Below, in pieces: positions 16,494-25,383 of a stretch of 64,000 bases of DNA. The notes beneath the pieces are model-generated. The model worked only from the letters and a program-made list of their open reading frames with translations, did not search any database and had not been told where the DNA came from. The stretch lies in assembly GCA_002418285.1 (NCBI GenBank), contig DIDT01000072.1:62001-126000 (forward strand), given 5' to 3'. The stretch comes from Phycisphaerales bacterium UBA5793 (GTDB lineage: Bacteria; Planctomycetota; Phycisphaerae; Phycisphaerales; UBA5793). The position numbers and the translations under genes are program-made. Position 1 is the first letter of the stretch. Every line of letters starts with the position of its first letter.

Positions 16494-17636
16494 CTAGACG
16501 TTGAGCGACACGACCGACTGCCGCTCGACGAGTCGAACGGGGATGCGGCCGGCGGGCGGCAGGACGTGGCGATGCGTCTTGGCGGGAACCGCTGCGCCTG
16601 GCGCCTTCGCATCAGTATTGGAGGGGCCGGCGGCCTTCGCGGCGTCGGCCGTCTTCTGCGCGTTGCCGTTGCTCCTGGCCAGGCCGAGGCGGCGGAGCAT
16701 CCGGGCGCAGGCGGCCACGCCGAGGTCGTAGTAGTTGAGTCGCACGGTCGTCATGGGCGGGTCGGCCGTGGCGGCGGCGGGCAGATCGTCGCAGCCGACA
16801 ATGGAGAGATCGGTGCCGACGTGCCGCCCCATCGCGCGGGCGGCCTGGTACGCGCCCAGCGCCATCTTGTCGTTGCCGCAGAAGATCGCGGTGAGGTTGG
16901 GTTCGGTCGCGAGCAGTTGGGCGGCGGCGCGCTGGCCGGGGCCGACGTTGAATTCACCATCGACCACGAGGCGATCGCGAATGGCCACGCCGTGCTCTGC
17001 GAGTCGATCGATGAACGCGTTGGTGAGTTCGTCGGCGGTGTAGACCTTGGCCGACGGGCCGCACACCATGCCGATGTGTCGATGCCCCTGCGCGAAGAGG
17101 TGGTCGGCAGCGAGCCGGCCGGCCATCGGGTAATCGCAGAGGATCGAATCGAGATCCCATTGGGGGAAGCGGTTGTTGACGATGATCAGCGGCCGATCGC
17201 TGCCCGAGCAGTCTTCAAGCCAGCGGTGCTCTTCGGTGGCGCCGAGGAAGAGCAGCCCGTCGACGGAGCAATCATCGAGAATGTTGAGGTAACGCTTCGA
17301 CCGGACGAACGACCGCCGGGCGACCTCGAGGGTGATGCGGTAGTCCTGCTCGGCGGCGTGGTCGTAGATGCCCGAGATAATCTCGCCGAAGTACGCGTCG
17401 GCAAAGGCCATATGCAGATCAGGCAGGATGATCGCGAGCGTCTTGCTCGACTTGGACGGCAACCCCTGAGCCAGGCGCGATGGCTTGTACTGCAGCCGAT
17501 CGATCGTCTTGAGCACCCGCGATCGGGTCGCGGAGGAGATGCGTTCATCGACCTGGTTGATGATGAGCGAGACGGTGGTCGGGCTGACCCCGGACTCACG
17601 GGCGACATCGCGGATGCTGGGACGGGATTTGGCCAT
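16494..17636 (-). CDS. LacI-family transcriptional regulator
   Basis: 380-aa DNA-binding regulator. The N-terminal HTH SIRDVARESGVSPTTVSLIIN (about 7-27), hinge segment YKPSRLAQGL and periplasmic-binding-protein-like sensor core are typical. The C-terminus has an Ala/Lys-rich linker (about 320-355) and then HVLPPAGRIPVRLVERQSVV, the usual end of the family. The start at 17636 (MAKSRPSIRDV) is preferred over 17654. Its own upstream region carries one operator-like palindrome (17676-17689), and the divergent prepilin-like gene carries a perfect one (17827-17842), so autoregulation plus control of the rightward secretion/GH13 cluster is likely (inference). The ligand is probably a glucan-derived sugar. 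Confidence 0.93.
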   Translation of the reverse strand: MAKSRPSIRDVARESGVSPTTVSLIINQVDERISSATRSRVLKTIDRLQYKPSRLAQGLPSKSSKTLAIILPDLHMAFADAYFGEIISGIYDHAAEQDYRITLEVARRSFVRSKRYLNILDDCSVDGLLFLGATEEHRWLEDCSGSDRPLIIVNNRFPQWDLDSILCDYPMAGRLAADHLFAQGHRHIGMVCGPSAKVYTADELTNAFIDRLAEHGVAIRDRLVVDGEFNVGPGQRAAAQLLATEPNLTAIFCGNDKMALGAYQAARAMGRHVGTDLSIVGCDDLPAAATADPPMTTVRLNYYDLGVAACARMLRRLGLARSNGNAQKTADAAKAAGPSNTDAKAPGAAVPAKTHRHVLPPAGRIPVRLVERQSVVSLNV

Positions 17637-17675
17637 GGTGCGTTTTTGGCTCACACGTGGGCGCTGGGGCCTTTA

Positions 17676-17689
17676 GTAAAACAGTTTAC
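17676..17689. promoter_or_regulatory. LacI-type operator, site 2 (autoregulatory)
   Basis: GTAAAACAGTTTAC, an inverted repeat with one mismatch, 40 bp upstream of the regulator's start codon, so placed to block its own transcription. Confidence 0.6.
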
Positions 17690-17826
17690 CCGATTTCGGG
17701 GCAAATGGTAGCAGAATCCGGGAAATCGGGCGAAATTGCGCGGAGGAGAAAATTGCACTTTTTCACAGAAAATGGCGAGTATCCGACGTCAGCCGGAGAA
17801 ACCTGAGGTAATGTATGGTTGGTGGA

Positions 17827-17842
17827 GGTAAACCAGTTTACC
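17827..17842. promoter_or_regulatory. LacI-type operator, site 3 (perfect palindrome)
   Basis: GGTAAACCAGTTTACC: 7-bp perfect arms around CA. It lies 48 bp before the prepilin-like start and just downstream of a TAATGT -10-like box (about 17810-17815), a repressor position. The length and CG-free centre differ from typical CcpA sites but suit a LacI-family dimer. Confidence 0.7.
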
Positions 17843-17890
17843 CGCGGGCTTGCCCAACCCCCTCCGGGGAGGCCCGCAGGAGGCATCAGA

Positions 17891-18742
17891 ATGGTTCGGT
17901 TCAACCGAGTCCACAGTGCTCAGCCCGCACGCGCCGACGTTCTGCGCCGCGCCGGGTTCACCCTCATTGAATTGCTCGTCGTCATTTCCATCATCGCGCT
18001 ACTCATTGGCCTGCTGCTGCCGGCGTTGAGTCGGGCGCGCGAGGCGGCTCGCCAAACCGGCTGCCTGTCGAACGTGCGGCAGATGGGTCAGTCGTTCCAG
18101 ATCTACAGCGATGATTTCAAGAACTGGTACCCGATGGTGCCGTGGAAAGACGCAAACAGCCAGCCGGTCTATGACCGTGAAGAAGGTCAACACGAATACG
18201 GTGGGCTGTCGGGCTTTTTCAATTTGTACAACTACTCTTCGCCGCGCGGGCGGTATAGCGACGGCACAACCAAGCCGGTGATGAAGGGCTATGTCAATGA
18301 CGGGGCGATGCTGCTGTGCCCGGCGGACAAGCTTGACAACACCGACAATGCCTATCGCGGCGGCGTGCGCCAGCCGACCGCACAAGTGCTGCTCGAGGGC
18401 GATCCGAACAATCTGGCCACTCAGCCGGGCGTGAGCTGGTTCAACATCTCGTACCTCTACATTGCCGGGCTGCGCAGCGATGAACCGGGACCCCTTGCCG
18501 TGTTCGCCGATGAGACGAACTGGAGCGACTTTGGCACCAAGGCGTTCGATCGCCAGGGTCAGAAGGGGTACTTCGACGAAGACAACCACGGTTCGGCCGG
18601 CGGCAATGTGTTCTTCAACGACGGCCACGGCTCATGGGTGGCGAACGACGACATTCTGGGCATCTACGACACGATTGACAAACTGCGCGGCACGCAGCAA
18701 AGCAACCGCTCGAGCAACGAGCAGATTCACACGATCGACTGA
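17891..18742 (+). CDS. Type IV prepilin-like / pseudopilin secreted protein
   Basis: 283-aa protein with a prepilin N-terminal methylation motif: GFTLIELLVVISIIALLIGLLLPALSRA (split: cleavage after Gly, then Phe-Thr-Leu-Ile-Glu). It is followed by CLSNVRQMG, a segment common in planctomycete pseudopilins. The C-terminal half has the H-X-DG signature in a variant form: HGSAGGNVFFNDG has ten residues between His and Asp instead of nine. The start at 17891 has AGGAGG 7 nt upstream. It stands first in the rightward cluster directly under the perfect LacI-type operator. Probably exported by type II/IV pilus-type machinery and anchored by the N-terminal helix; a role in polysaccharide capture is an inference. 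Confidence 0.88.
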   Translation: MVRFNRVHSAQPARADVLRRAGFTLIELLVVISIIALLIGLLLPALSRAREAARQTGCLSNVRQMGQSFQIYSDDFKNWYPMVPWKDANSQPVYDREEGQHEYGGLSGFFNLYNYSSPRGRYSDGTTKPVMKGYVNDGAMLLCPADKLDNTDNAYRGGVRQPTAQVLLEGDPNNLATQPGVSWFNISYLYIAGLRSDEPGPLAVFADETNWSDFGTKAFDRQGQKGYFDEDNHGSAGGNVFFNDGHGSWVANDDILGIYDTIDKLRGTQQSNRSSNEQIHTID

Positions 18743-18822
18743 ACCAAGGTATCGCAACGAGGCATCGGTGAGCCGACTGCCCGTTGACCTCCGAACCGCA
18801 CCTCTTGAAGGAGAAGGAAAAG

Positions 18823-20055
18823 ATGAGACGGCACACCCACTTGTTCAGCGCCTCGGTTCTCGCGGCGCTTGCCAGCGCCACAGCGCTTGGCCAGACGGTC
18901 AATGTTGACGGCACCGGCCTGACCACCGAATACGATGTCCTGCTCTGGACCAACGGCACCAATCCAACGGGATTCGGCGACAACAACGATCCCAGCATCG
19001 GCGCGGCCAACGGGTCGGAGATCGACGCAGTGCGAGCGAAGTTCGGCGTCGATATCTTCAATGAGCCGATGCTCTTTCTGTGCTTCTCGGGTAACCTCGA
19101 GACGAACTTCAATAAGCTGGACATCTTCCTCGATACAACGCAGGGTTCGGGACAGAACCCGCTGCGCGGCGACAATCCGGATATCGATTTCAACGGCCTG
19201 AACCGGATGGGTGAAAACAGCGATCCAAACAATGGCGTCGTCGGTCCTGGCCTGGGCTTTGACACTGCCTTCACCGTCAACTACTGGATCGGCGTCACGA
19301 CGGGCAACTACGACCCGAACACCGAGCGAGCCGAGGTGTACGCCAACTACTGCGATCTCGACGGGCAGGTTGCGTATTACCTTGGCAAGGGAACCAACGG
19401 TCTTGGATTCCTGTCGGATGGGAACGACCCGTTCGGCTTCCTCGCCACCGTGGACAACTCGAACATCGCGGGTGTCACGGATACGGAGTCTGATCCCAAC
19501 GCGGCGGCCATTGTCGATACCGGCTGGGAAATCGGCATCCCGATGGCGGCGCTTGCCAATCCAAGTGGTGACATTCGCATCGTGGCATTCATCAACGGCA
19601 CGGGCCACGACTTCATCAGCAGCCAGATCGTCGGCGGGCATCCGTTCGGAGCCAACAACGCCGGCGAGCCGCGGGTGTTTGACCTTTCGACCATCCAGGG
19701 CGACCAGTATGTCACGCTTCGCCAGGGTGGCGGCGACTACGTGTTGGCGCTGAGCGGCTCATGCCCGGGTATGGTACGAGTGCAATGGTCCGGCGCAACG
19801 CCTCGCGTGCAGCAGGCCATTGTCTTTGGTGCTCGAACCGGCAGCACAACCATCCCCAACGGCAATCCCTGTGCAGGGACGCGGCTCGGCGTCGCAGGCC
19901 AGGTGCGCATGATCGATCCCCCGGGTTTCTTCAGCACCGGCCAGAGCGGCTCGGGGAGTCTGCAGGGCAACGCCTCCAGCGGAGCCTGCGGCGGCGTTCT
20001 CCAGCTTGTCGAAGGCGGATCCTGCAACGTCAGCAATGTGGCGGCGATTCCGTGA
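18823..20055 (+). CDS. Secreted protein with CxxSNV C-terminal domain (paralogue A)
   Basis: 410 aa. The start at 18823 has AAGGAGAAGG upstream. Signal peptide of about 24 residues ending ATALGQ. Residues ~25-305 form a domain shared with the next gene: GNLETNFNKLDIF, DTTQGSGQN, LRGDNPDIDFNGLNRMG, GHDF and GEPR motifs, with many Asp/Asn residues that could bind Ca2+. The last ~105 residues (19738-20055) are a different module with four conserved cysteines (SCPG, NPCAGT, GACGG, SCNVSNV) ending in VAAIP-stop. The same module ends three other proteins at 39.8-43.3 kb. The paralogue next door has a PEP-CTERM-like tail in this place. Function unknown; probably extracellular or outer-membrane. Likely co-regulated with the GH13 enzyme. 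Confidence 0.85.
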   Translation: MRRHTHLFSASVLAALASATALGQTVNVDGTGLTTEYDVLLWTNGTNPTGFGDNNDPSIGAANGSEIDAVRAKFGVDIFNEPMLFLCFSGNLETNFNKLDIFLDTTQGSGQNPLRGDNPDIDFNGLNRMGENSDPNNGVVGPGLGFDTAFTVNYWIGVTTGNYDPNTERAEVYANYCDLDGQVAYYLGKGTNGLGFLSDGNDPFGFLATVDNSNIAGVTDTESDPNAAAIVDTGWEIGIPMAALANPSGDIRIVAFINGTGHDFISSQIVGGHPFGANNAGEPRVFDLSTIQGDQYVTLRQGGGDYVLALSGSCPGMVRVQWSGATPRVQQAIVFGARTGSTTIPNGNPCAGTRLGVAGQVRMIDPPGFFSTGQSGSGSLQGNASSGACGGVLQLVEGGSCNVSNVAAIP

Positions 20056-20192
20056 TCTGACTGCGATTCTCCTTCTCAGGTTCGACGCCTGCACGTGGTT
20101 GACGCCTCGTGCAGGCTTTTGGGAGTACGATCAGACCGATGCGGCAAGTGCTGAAGGGGCCTTGCCGGATTACCATTCACAAGGAGAGAAAG

Positions 20193-21116
20193 ATGACAAT
20201 TGCAAGACAGGTCGGGATGACAGCGGCGGGCATGCTCGTGATCGCGTCAGCCGCCATGGCCGATCCCATCATCGACGGCACGCGAGATGGCTCGTATGGA
20301 TCGGCGCTGGCCATCCAGAACAATCAGACGGGGTTCGGCGACAGCAACCTCGGACTCATCGATTGGGCGAACGGCTCGGAGCTTGATGGCGCGTATGCCC
20401 GCGTGCAAAATGGCACGCTCTACCTCATGCTGACCGGCAATCTCGAGTCCAACTACAACAAGCTCGAGCTCTTCTTTGATACGACAGCAGGCGGTCAGAA
20501 CCAGCTGCGCGGCGACAACCCCGATGTCGACTTCAATGGCCTGAACCGCATGGGCAATGACGGCAGCGGAAACGGCATGCGATTTGACAACGGCTTCGAA
20601 GCCGACTTCTACATGACCGTCACCGGCGGTGACATCGGCGGCGGCAACTACGGCCTCTTCTCCAACTGGGCTCAGGTTCTGACCGGTGGTGGCGGCATCG
20701 GGCGCTACCTCGGACAAGGCGGCGCCGGCACCGACGGCACGCTCAATGGGGGTGACAATCCCGATGGCATTCGCGTCACGATCAACAACAGCAACACGGG
20801 CGGCGTCGACGGTGGCAATGGCCTTGGCAATGGCGATGGTGTGTTCACCGGCATCGAGCTGGCCATCAATCTCAATGCAATCGGCGCTCCAGCCGGGTCG
20901 TTCAACGTCATGGCTTTTATCAATGGTGGCGGGCATGACTACCTGGCCAACCAAGTGCTTGGCGGCCTTGGTGGACTGGACAACCTCGGCGAGCCCCGAT
21001 TTGTTGACTTCAGCCAGATCGATGGCCTGCAGTATTTCACGATCCCGGCTCCTTCAGCCTTCGCGCTGCTGGGCCTAGGCGGAATAGCCGCTACTTCGCG
21101 TCGTCGTCGCATCTGA
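20193..21116 (+). CDS. Secreted PEP-CTERM-like protein (paralogue B)
   Basis: 307 aa. The start at 20193 has AAGGAGAG 4 nt upstream. Signal peptide ending ASAAMA. The body is paralogous to the preceding gene product: GNLESNYNKLELFFDTT, LRGDNPDVDFNGLNRMG, GGGHDYLANQVLGG and GEPRFVDFSQIDGLQYFTI. It ends IPAPSAFALLGLGG...SRRRRI: a proline-rich start, hydrophobic segment and basic tail, which is the PEP-CTERM sorting signal form (here P-A-P). Such tails are known to direct proteins to exosortase-dependent processing and surface exposure. No exosortase is visible in this window. The sequence of the two paralogues parts exactly at this junction. Confidence 0.85.
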   Translation: MTIARQVGMTAAGMLVIASAAMADPIIDGTRDGSYGSALAIQNNQTGFGDSNLGLIDWANGSELDGAYARVQNGTLYLMLTGNLESNYNKLELFFDTTAGGQNQLRGDNPDVDFNGLNRMGNDGSGNGMRFDNGFEADFYMTVTGGDIGGGNYGLFSNWAQVLTGGGGIGRYLGQGGAGTDGTLNGGDNPDGIRVTINNSNTGGVDGGNGLGNGDGVFTGIELAINLNAIGAPAGSFNVMAFINGGGHDYLANQVLGGLGGLDNLGEPRFVDFSQIDGLQYFTIPAPSAFALLGLGGIAATSRRRRI

Positions 21117-21183
21117 GATCGGCTGGCCGCGCTGACGATTGCGTGGCAGTTCTATCGCGAAACGTGAACTGGAGCGTCATCGC

Positions 21184-23910
21184 ATGATCGCACCGGACCA
21201 ATTCAACGCGCGCGTTTACTGCAAGGGGAGGGGATCGTTGCTTCTCCTTGGCGCTTCACTGTTCGGTGCGCTCTGGCCCTCCCCTGCACTCGCCTCCGCC
21301 AACGATGGGGACAGCTGCGTCCTGCTTCAGATGTTTGAAAGTCCGTGGGAGAACCTGGATCACCGGATGCCGGACATCTGGCGGGCGGACTACCGCGGAA
21401 TCTGGGTGCCGCCGCCCGGTCGAGCCGACAGCGGCGACTCGAGCGTCGGGTATGACGTTTACGATCGCTTCGACTTCGGTCGAGCGGAGAAACGCACGCT
21501 GTATGGCACTGCCGACGGCGTGGCACAGTTCAACCGCATGGCGCACCGGGCCGGCATTCTGACGTATGCCGACCTGCTTCTCAATCACAATGGCTTTTCT
21601 GATAATGGGTTGAACGGGTTTTACAACGCCGGGGACTATCCGGGGTTCGTGATCAGTGCCCCTTTCTTTCCGTACGGTGACTTTCATGATCCGAACGCCG
21701 GCGGCGATCTGGAGATGCGACTGGCAGGTCTGATCGACATTGCGCAGGAATCGGATCTGCAGTACATCCGTCATCCGGTTGATCCGAACGATCCGCGCAA
21801 CATTCCGCCGGGGCACGTGCCGTTGTTCGGTCGACTGGCCGACATCCCCGATCCCGCCAACACGCGCTTCTACCCGGACCGGCAAGGCGACTCAATCAGC
21901 TTCACCAACCCCTTCACAGGCCAGCGCGTGACGAAGTATCGTTTCAACACGCGGCGACCTGAGACTGGTGACCCGATCGTCGAGAACGCCACGGGGTTGC
22001 TGCTCCGCTACACGCAGTGGATGAACGAAGTCGCGGGCTTCGACGGCTTTCGCGTCGACGCGATGAAGCACATCCCAAACTGGTTTTTCGACGAGTACTT
22101 CGACAATGCGACGTACCTCGGCGGCCGAGTGATGCTCAACGGATCTCGACTCAATCCCTTCAGCTTCGGCGAGGTGTTCGACGGCGACCTGGGCAAGCTG
22201 CTCAGTTACCGGAGGCGCGATGGGGTGGCCAATCGGGATGTGCTCGACTTCAGCCTGTACTTTGCAATGCGCGAGACCCTCACGCTCAACGGGTTCACCA
22301 ACGACTGGCGGAGTATCGTGTCGCGCCCGGTCGACAAGGCGGACAACGGCCTGATGGACGGCAGCGCAGGAGTGCGCTTTGTGCAGAGTCACGACAGCGG
22401 CGGGCCTGATCTGAGCAACGTGGCGCACGCGTACAGCCTGCTCTTGCCCGGCCGGTCGATTGTCTACTTCAACGCCAAGCAGTTCGGCAACAACCGGCAG
22501 TTTCCAGCAGATGGGCGAGGCGATGCGCTCGGCGGGATGTACGGCGAGACCATCGCCACACTGGCCAACATTGCCGGCACTCATGGACGCGGTGACTACA
22601 TCGAGCGGTACCTCACAAAGGAACTGCTGGTCTACGAACGCAGCGCCAATCTGCTTGTGGCGCTAAACAACCGCCTCGATTCCGGCGTGGATACGGTCAC
22701 GGTGCAAACGGCCTTCCTGCCGGGCACGCCTCTGATCGAACTCACCGGCAATGCGGATAACAGCCTGATCGATCCGGACAATCGCATCCCGTCGCATGTC
22801 GTGGTTGACGGCAACCGGCGCGTGACGCTGACCATTCCCCGCAATGTTTCGCGACAGGGTCAGCACAACAGCGGCTATGTCGTTTACGGCCCGGCGACGC
22901 CGACGGGAAACCTGATCCTCACTCACGTGGACAAGATCCTTCAGCCTGAGCCGTACCAGCAGGGCAATTCGTTCGACAATGGTTCCAAGCGGTTGAGCCC
23001 CGTGGCGGTGATTCGCACGCCGACATTCAAGGTGAAGCTGCGCACTCAACAAGTCGTCATTCCGGGTTATGGTCACGATGTTGAGGCCGACGGCGACAAC
23101 GCGATCTTCCGCTTCAACGGCGGTGTTGATTTCACGGGCCAAGGGTTTGCGAGCACGAATCCGGACAACGACGTGACCTACGGCTTTCAGCAGTTCGTCG
23201 AGAAGCGCAGCCCGCTTTATGGCGGTGGAGATGGTGAGTACATCCAGTCGATCAACGGGATGCGCCTTCCAGAAGGAATGAACTTTCTCACAATTCGCGC
23301 GTTCCGCCGGCGCGATCCCAATGACGGCAGCGCGATCTACCGCGATTTCAAGGCGCCGATTTATCTCGACCTGGTTCGGCCGCCGATTGGCGCCGCTAAC
23401 CCGATCGCAGCGGCAAGTGAAAAGCTGCCGGTCATCACGAATGATCACTATGCGTTTTCGCTGATGTCACTCGATGGCACGGTTGAGCACATGCACTTGC
23501 TTGGCGATGTGGCGGGCGATCCATTGCTCTCGCTGGACGCCGGCAATGAAGCGCAGCGGGTCGGGCCGCGCGAGTTCATCTACGAAAAGTCCGGGCTGTC
23601 GCAGGGCGTGTTGCGACTCAACATCGTTGGCATTGAACCGACTGGCAACTGGTCGTGCGAGCCATTGAATGTACTGGTGCGACTGAGAGCGCGTGGGGAC
23701 GTCAATGGAGATCGGATGGTCGATGCAAACGATCTTGACATGATCGAAGCGGCGTTCGGCGCCGATCTCACATCGCGCAACTATGACCCGAGCAGCGACT
23801 TTGACGATGACGGCGACATCGACGAAGCCGATATCGTTGCGATGCGCATGCTCCTTGACGACATGGATGCGACGTCCGCCATGACGGCGCTCGGCACCGC
23901 GTCAGAATGA
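21184..23910 (+). CDS. Secreted GH13-family alpha-amylase with dockerin
   Basis: 908 aa. The start is ATG 21184 (TTG 21139 is an upstream alternative), and a signal peptide ends near PALASA (about 38). GH13 conserved regions: DLLLNH (130-135), GFDGFRVDAMKH with nucleophile Asp292, FSFGEVFDG with acid/base Glu330, and QSHDSGG with Asp404 (the usual NHD is SHD). The region after the barrel is long (about 480-835), beta-rich, and unassigned. The last ~70 residues contain a type I dockerin-like pair of calcium loops (DVNGDRMVDANDL, DFDDDGDIDEADI). Planctomycete dockerins need not mean a cellulosome. It would cleave alpha-1,4-glucans outside the cytoplasm; it closes the operator-controlled cluster, so starch-like substrate is plausible. 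Confidence 0.88.
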   Translation: MIAPDQFNARVYCKGRGSLLLLGASLFGALWPSPALASANDGDSCVLLQMFESPWENLDHRMPDIWRADYRGIWVPPPGRADSGDSSVGYDVYDRFDFGRAEKRTLYGTADGVAQFNRMAHRAGILTYADLLLNHNGFSDNGLNGFYNAGDYPGFVISAPFFPYGDFHDPNAGGDLEMRLAGLIDIAQESDLQYIRHPVDPNDPRNIPPGHVPLFGRLADIPDPANTRFYPDRQGDSISFTNPFTGQRVTKYRFNTRRPETGDPIVENATGLLLRYTQWMNEVAGFDGFRVDAMKHIPNWFFDEYFDNATYLGGRVMLNGSRLNPFSFGEVFDGDLGKLLSYRRRDGVANRDVLDFSLYFAMRETLTLNGFTNDWRSIVSRPVDKADNGLMDGSAGVRFVQSHDSGGPDLSNVAHAYSLLLPGRSIVYFNAKQFGNNRQFPADGRGDALGGMYGETIATLANIAGTHGRGDYIERYLTKELLVYERSANLLVALNNRLDSGVDTVTVQTAFLPGTPLIELTGNADNSLIDPDNRIPSHVVVDGNRRVTLTIPRNVSRQGQHNSGYVVYGPATPTGNLILTHVDKILQPEPYQQGNSFDNGSKRLSPVAVIRTPTFKVKLRTQQVVIPGYGHDVEADGDNAIFRFNGGVDFTGQGFASTNPDNDVTYGFQQFVEKRSPLYGGGDGEYIQSINGMRLPEGMNFLTIRAFRRRDPNDGSAIYRDFKAPIYLDLVRPPIGAANPIAAASEKLPVITNDHYAFSLMSLDGTVEHMHLLGDVAGDPLLSLDAGNEAQRVGPREFIYEKSGLSQGVLRLNIVGIEPTGNWSCEPLNVLVRLRARGDVNGDRMVDANDLDMIEAAFGADLTSRNYDPSSDFDDDGDIDEADIVAMRMLLDDMDATSAMTALGTASE

Positions 23911-23992
23911 TTTGACCCGGTGTGAAATGCGCTCGTATCGCTGGTGCTTGTCAGACATCACTTCCAACTCAGCCCGCAACTGATCTGCGCTG

Positions 23993-25321
23993 CTATTCGA
24001 TTGCTGTTTCGAGCAGCAACTGCGAGGAGAGCAGGAAGGTGATCGCACCGGAAACGCCCAGTAGGACGGCGATGGCGATAAACGCGCCGCCAAGCCCCAG
24101 CACTCCGATGAATCCCTGCGCCAGCAGCGGACCACTGGCGGCAAACACCCACGCACCGCCCATCATCAGACTCGACGCGAGACTGGTGCGATGCGGCAGC
24201 AGACGTTGAGCGACTGCAATCGAAACGGGTGTCGCGGAGGCAAAGCCGACGCCGGCACACATCGCCATTGCGAGGGCGATCCAAGGCGTAGCGAGCGGAA
24301 GACAGACGATCGCGGGCACGCCGATGATCGCTGAACCGACAAGTACGCGTTTCTCGCGGCCGGGTCGCACAACCGCGCCGCCAAGCAAGCCGCCGACCGC
24401 CATGCCGATGGCCATGGCGGCCTGCATGCGTCCGTTGAGTATGGATGATTCGGCGCGCAAAGCCGTGTCGAGCGTTGCAACCCCGCTGGCGCGGAGGGTC
24501 ATGGCTTCGGCCCAGCGCACGACGAGCGTCACGAGGGCCTGGTTAACGGTGAACCGGATGATGTTGCCGACGTAGAGGATGGCCACGGAGATCCACCGTC
24601 GGCGCACTTCGGCAGGCGAGAGGGCGGCGGCGCGATCGCCCGCCTCGACATGACGGTGTGGAATGGCGCCGATCGCCAGCCAGAGTACGAGTGCGCCAAG
24701 AAAGCCCGGGACGATGAACCACAAGAGCGAGCGCAGGCCGTAGTGCTCATTGAGCGCGGGCACGAGCAGACTGCCCATCGTCGAACCGATCATCCCGCCG
24801 GTAAAAAAGACCGCGACGCCGATGGAGCGTCGACGGCCGGAGAGTTGGCCCATGGCCGAGGCGCCGACGGGGTGGAACGCGCCGATACCGGCAGTGGCGA
24901 CGGCCTGAAGAAGGAGCAGTTGCGCGTAGGTGCCGACGAATCCCAGCATCGAGAGTGCGATAGCGGCAGCGAGCAGACCGAGGGGGCCGAAGATCCGGGT
25001 GTTGTGTTTGTCACTGGCGGCTGCGACGACGGGCTGAATCAGGCCGCTGCAGAGCGAGCCGACTGCCAGAAGTGCGGCGCCCTGCCCCTGGCTGATCGTG
25101 ATGCGACCTTCGAGCACGGAGAGCAGAGGCAAGACCGTCATCGAGAAGCAGTCGACGACGACGTGTGCAGCGAAGAGCGCCGCCAGACGTGACGGAACAG
25201 CCGTTACGCTCGGCGCGCGCGCTGCCGCGACGGGACCCGGGATTGGGACTGAAGGACCGCCGACCGGGGCCGCCGGAACCGTCGGCGCCTCGAGTCTGTC
25301 GAGCGTGGCTGGGGGAGGCAT
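23993..25321 (-). CDS. MFS transporter, fosmidomycin-resistance (Fsr)-like
   Basis: 442 aa, about 12 membrane segments, after a Pro/Ala-rich N-terminus (about 1-45) that may be unstructured. It matches the Fsr-type branch of MFS: DCFSMTVLPLL, GIGAFHPVGASAMGQLSGRRRS and a short central loop. The second half has GMAVGGLLGGAVV and a Pro/Ala/Gly-rich helix set. The substrate is unknown; family members export small drugs. It starts 62 bp after the kinase gene on the same strand, so RR-kinase-MFS could be one unit; the previous GH13 gene is convergent. Role in sugar uptake is possible but not shown. Confidence 0.82.
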   Translation of the reverse strand: MPPPATLDRLEAPTVPAAPVGGPSVPIPGPVAAARAPSVTAVPSRLAALFAAHVVVDCFSMTVLPLLSVLEGRITISQGQGAALLAVGSLCSGLIQPVVAAASDKHNTRIFGPLGLLAAAIALSMLGFVGTYAQLLLLQAVATAGIGAFHPVGASAMGQLSGRRRSIGVAVFFTGGMIGSTMGSLLVPALNEHYGLRSLLWFIVPGFLGALVLWLAIGAIPHRHVEAGDRAAALSPAEVRRRWISVAILYVGNIIRFTVNQALVTLVVRWAEAMTLRASGVATLDTALRAESSILNGRMQAAMAIGMAVGGLLGGAVVRPGREKRVLVGSAIIGVPAIVCLPLATPWIALAMAMCAGVGFASATPVSIAVAQRLLPHRTSLASSLMMGGAWVFAASGPLLAQGFIGVLGLGGAFIAIAVLLGVSGAITFLLSSQLLLETAIE

Positions 25322-25383
25322 GGACGATGGTAGACGGGACCCGGCGCGGACAACCGGTGCGGGCAGTACCTGAATCGCAGTGA

